DNA from: an uncultured Clostridia bacterium
GTDB lineage: Bacteria > Bacillota > Clostridia > Oscillospirales > Ruminococcaceae
Assembly (NCBI GenBank): GCA_947089135.1
Contig: CAMUJF010000014.1
Coordinates: 12,090 to 76,089, forward strand
Reading direction: 5' to 3'
DNA: 64,000 nt
The notes beneath the pieces were generated by a model that worked only from the letters and a program-made list of their open reading frames with translations, did not search any database and had not been told where the DNA came from. This document shows positions 62,380 to 64,000 of the stretch, one piece after another; position 1 is the first letter of the stretch; every line of letters starts with the position of its first letter. The position numbers were made by a program, and so were the translations under genes.

Positions 62380-62559
62380 ATGGAAAACAAAGAAATGCCT
62401 GTAGGCTTCGGAATGGCGCTTGCCATGAATCCAAAGGCAATGGAAAAATTTGCTTCCCTTCCGCTTGATGAAAAACAGAAAATTATAAACGGTACGCACA
62501 ATGTTTCTTCAAAAGCCGAAATGAAGCAATATGTGGAAAACATAATATCATTTTTTTGA
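62380..62559 (+). CDS. conserved small protein (59 residues)
   Basis: Starts at ATG 62380 with TAAGGAGG 7 nt upstream and ends with TGA at 62559. The sequence opens MENKEMPVGFGMALAMNPKA, continues MEKFASLPLDEKQKIINGTH and ends SSKAEMKQYVENIISFF. This pattern (ALAMN..AM..F..L....K..I......V.SK.EM...V) belongs to a small Firmicute protein family of unknown function that I recall, not one searched here. It is 29 nt upstream of the FAD/Rieske oxidoreductase, so co-transcription is likely. Confidence 0.8.
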   Translation: MENKEMPVGFGMALAMNPKAMEKFASLPLDEKQKIINGTHNVSSKAEMKQYVENIISFF

Positions 62560-62588
62560 TAAACGTCTAAAATGAAAGGACTGTGATC

Positions 62589-63887
62589 TTGAGATCGCTG
62601 TGGAATGAAAACGTATGCCGTCCGGATTTTCCACCGCCGGAAGGAGACATAAAAACCGACGTGTTGGTTATCGGCGGAGGCATAACGGGGCTCCTGACCG
62701 CATATTTTTTGCAGCAAAAAGGTGCCCCTTATATTCTTGTTGAAAAGGACAATATCTGCGGAGGAACAACGGGGAACACCACCGCAAAGATCACTTTTCA
62801 GCATGGGCTTGTTTATAATAAAATTCTCCGAAGCTGCGGTTTAGAAAAGGCTCAAATGTACCTGCAAGCGAATCGGACGGCGTTTGAAAAATATGCGGAG
62901 CTTTGCAAAAATATTGACTGCGCATATGAAATAAAAAATAATTATGTGTACTCGGCAGATAACGGTAAGAAGCTTGAAGACGAAATAAACGCTCTTTCAA
63001 AAATCGGTTATAACGCGGTATTTTCCAAAGATATTCCGCTTCCGATAAAAACGGAGGGGGCTGTTTGCTTTGAAGATCAGGCGCAGTTTCACCCGCTGAA
63101 ATTTCTCTTTTCAATTGCAAAGGGTCTGAACATTTACGAACACACTTTTGTGCAGGAAATGGTAGGTACTACAGCTGTTACAAACTGCGGTAAAATTCGT
63201 GCCGGCAAGGTGATCGTCACAACACATTTCCCGTTCATTAATAAGCACGGCAGCTATTTTTTGAAATTGTATCAGCACCGCTCTTACGTTATCGCTCTTG
63301 AAAATGCGCAAAACGTTAACGGAATGTATGTTGACGAACGCAAAACAGGATACTCGTTCAGAAATTATGAAAATTTACTGCTTCTGGGCGGAGGCGGGCA
63401 CCGTACCGGCAAGAATGGCGGCAACTGGAACGAACTGAGAAAATTTGCGAAAAAGTATTATCCTGACGCGAAAGAAAAATATTACTGGGCTGCGCAGGAC
63501 TGTATGAGTCTTGACAGTATTCTGTACGTCGGTCAATATTCAAAAAACACGCCGAATCTATATACCGCAAGCGGCTTTAACAAATGGGGAATGACGGGAG
63601 CTATGTTATCGGCTATGCTTCTGAGCGATATGGTATGCGGCATACGAAACGACTATGAGGAGGCTTTCAGTCCGTCAAGAAGCATTATCAAGCCGCAGCT
63701 TTTGGTTAACGGTTTTGAAGCGACAAAAAATTTGCTCACACCGAGTAAAAAAAGATGTCCGCACCTTGGCTGCGCACTTAAATGGAATCCTGCCGAACAC
63801 TCATGGGACTGCGCCTGTCACGGTTCTCGTTTTGCTGAAAACGGAAAGGTGCTGGATAATCCCGCAAACGGAAATTTAATAAAATAA
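62589..63887 (+). CDS. FAD-dependent oxidoreductase with C-terminal Rieske domain
   Basis: Protein of 432 residues. An N-terminal DAO-type FAD domain (TDVLVIGGGITGLLTAYFLQ, near residues 19-38, then GGTTGNTTAKIT) covers about 370 residues. A C-terminal Rieske 2Fe-2S domain has ligands Cys390 and His392 (CPHLGC) and Cys408 and His411 (CACHGS), with the exact C-x-H-x15-C-x2-H spacing. Related two-domain proteins are of uncertain substrate; electron flow from an amine or other donor via FAD to the Rieske centre is plausible. The TTG at 62589 is taken as start, since AAAGGA (62575-62580) is 8 nt away; GTG 62583 is in frame but only 2 nt from that site. Confidence 0.9.
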   Translation: MRSLWNENVCRPDFPPPEGDIKTDVLVIGGGITGLLTAYFLQQKGAPYILVEKDNICGGTTGNTTAKITFQHGLVYNKILRSCGLEKAQMYLQANRTAFEKYAELCKNIDCAYEIKNNYVYSADNGKKLEDEINALSKIGYNAVFSKDIPLPIKTEGAVCFEDQAQFHPLKFLFSIAKGLNIYEHTFVQEMVGTTAVTNCGKIRAGKVIVTTHFPFINKHGSYFLKLYQHRSYVIALENAQNVNGMYVDERKTGYSFRNYENLLLLGGGGHRTGKNGGNWNELRKFAKKYYPDAKEKYYWAAQDCMSLDSILYVGQYSKNTPNLYTASGFNKWGMTGAMLSAMLLSDMVCGIRNDYEEAFSPSRSIIKPQLLVNGFEATKNLLTPSKKRCPHLGCALKWNPAEHSWDCACHGSRFAENGKVLDNPANGNLIK

Positions 63888-63904
63888 CGGCAGTGCAGCA
63901 GCCT

Positions 63905-63945
63905 CTTGTGCGGTATCCGAATATCGCATAAGGAGCTGTTTTGCA
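63905..63945 (+). terminator. probable terminator after the FAD/Rieske gene
   Basis: Imperfect 11-bp stem with two G-U pairs (63905-63915 with 63922-63932) followed after a few bases by TTTT. Confidence 0.55.
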
Positions 63946-64000
63946 ATTAGAGCCTGTTCAGAATCTTTTTAAAATAATACGAATAAAAGCAATGGAGAAC

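Overview
The window reads as chromosome of a low-to-moderate GC anaerobic Firmicute of the class Clostridia. Strong AAGGAGG ribosome sites, near-consensus TTGACA/TATAAT promoters, many lipoproteins with Thr/Glu-rich linkers, clostridial dap/asd and leu genes and secreted serpins together suggest a gut Oscillospiraceae/Ruminococcus or [Eubacterium] siraeum relative. That placement is inference; there is no rRNA in the window. I see no tRNA, rRNA, CRISPR array, transposase or prophage.

Layout. 0-4.7 kb: an MscS-type channel, then a minus-strand lysine operon (asd, an SSAT-like acetyltransferase, dapA, dapB) behind a textbook promoter and lysine riboswitch. 4.8-11.6 kb: a lipoprotein barnase followed by a barstar domain joined in frame to QueA, then accessory genes (nucleotidyltransferase, PAS, unknown), tgt, a HAD phosphatase, a HIT protein and an acetyltransferase. 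11.6-18 kb: an XRE-cupin regulator with an AMP-forming acyl-CoA ligase, two lipoprotein SGNH esterases and an iron alcohol dehydrogenase. 18.4-25.2 kb: a flavodoxin-domain protein with a long disordered tail, an unknown protein, an M20 dipeptidase, a small ribbon-helix-helix-like protein with a divergent small gene and evident operators, and FabV. 25.3-28.1 kb: a PadR/HAAS/DUF4097/PspC envelope operon and a lipoprotein. 28.4-38.1 kb: enolase, acetyltransferase, aminopeptidase P, and an operon of an HD-GYP sensor with TrkA and TrkH. 38.5-41.2 kb: a large anchored surface protein. 41.4-47.5 kb: an ECF sigma / anti-sigma / two serpins / VWA lipoprotein operon. 47.8-50.9 kb: an unrecognised 508-residue protein, pyrE and trmB. 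51-57.2 kb: a GH130 phosphorylase with a sugar ABC transporter and a divergent LacI regulator. 57.4-61.7 kb: an acetyltransferase between 22-bp direct repeats, then leuC, leuD, a P-loop kinase-like gene and leuB. 61.9-63.9 kb: two small proteins and a FAD oxidoreductase with a Rieske domain.

The points that most merit attention are the barstar-QueA fusion beside a lipoprotein barnase, a possible single-chain MNT-HEPN protein in the same queA-tgt interval, the sigma-controlled double-serpin operon, the palindromic operators between 23377 and 23761, a hairpin lying between the ribosome site and the start codon of two genes (18417 and leuD), and several intergenic arrays of short-loop perfect hairpins. 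Starts were moved downstream from the longest reading frame wherever a ribosome site clearly favoured a later codon.
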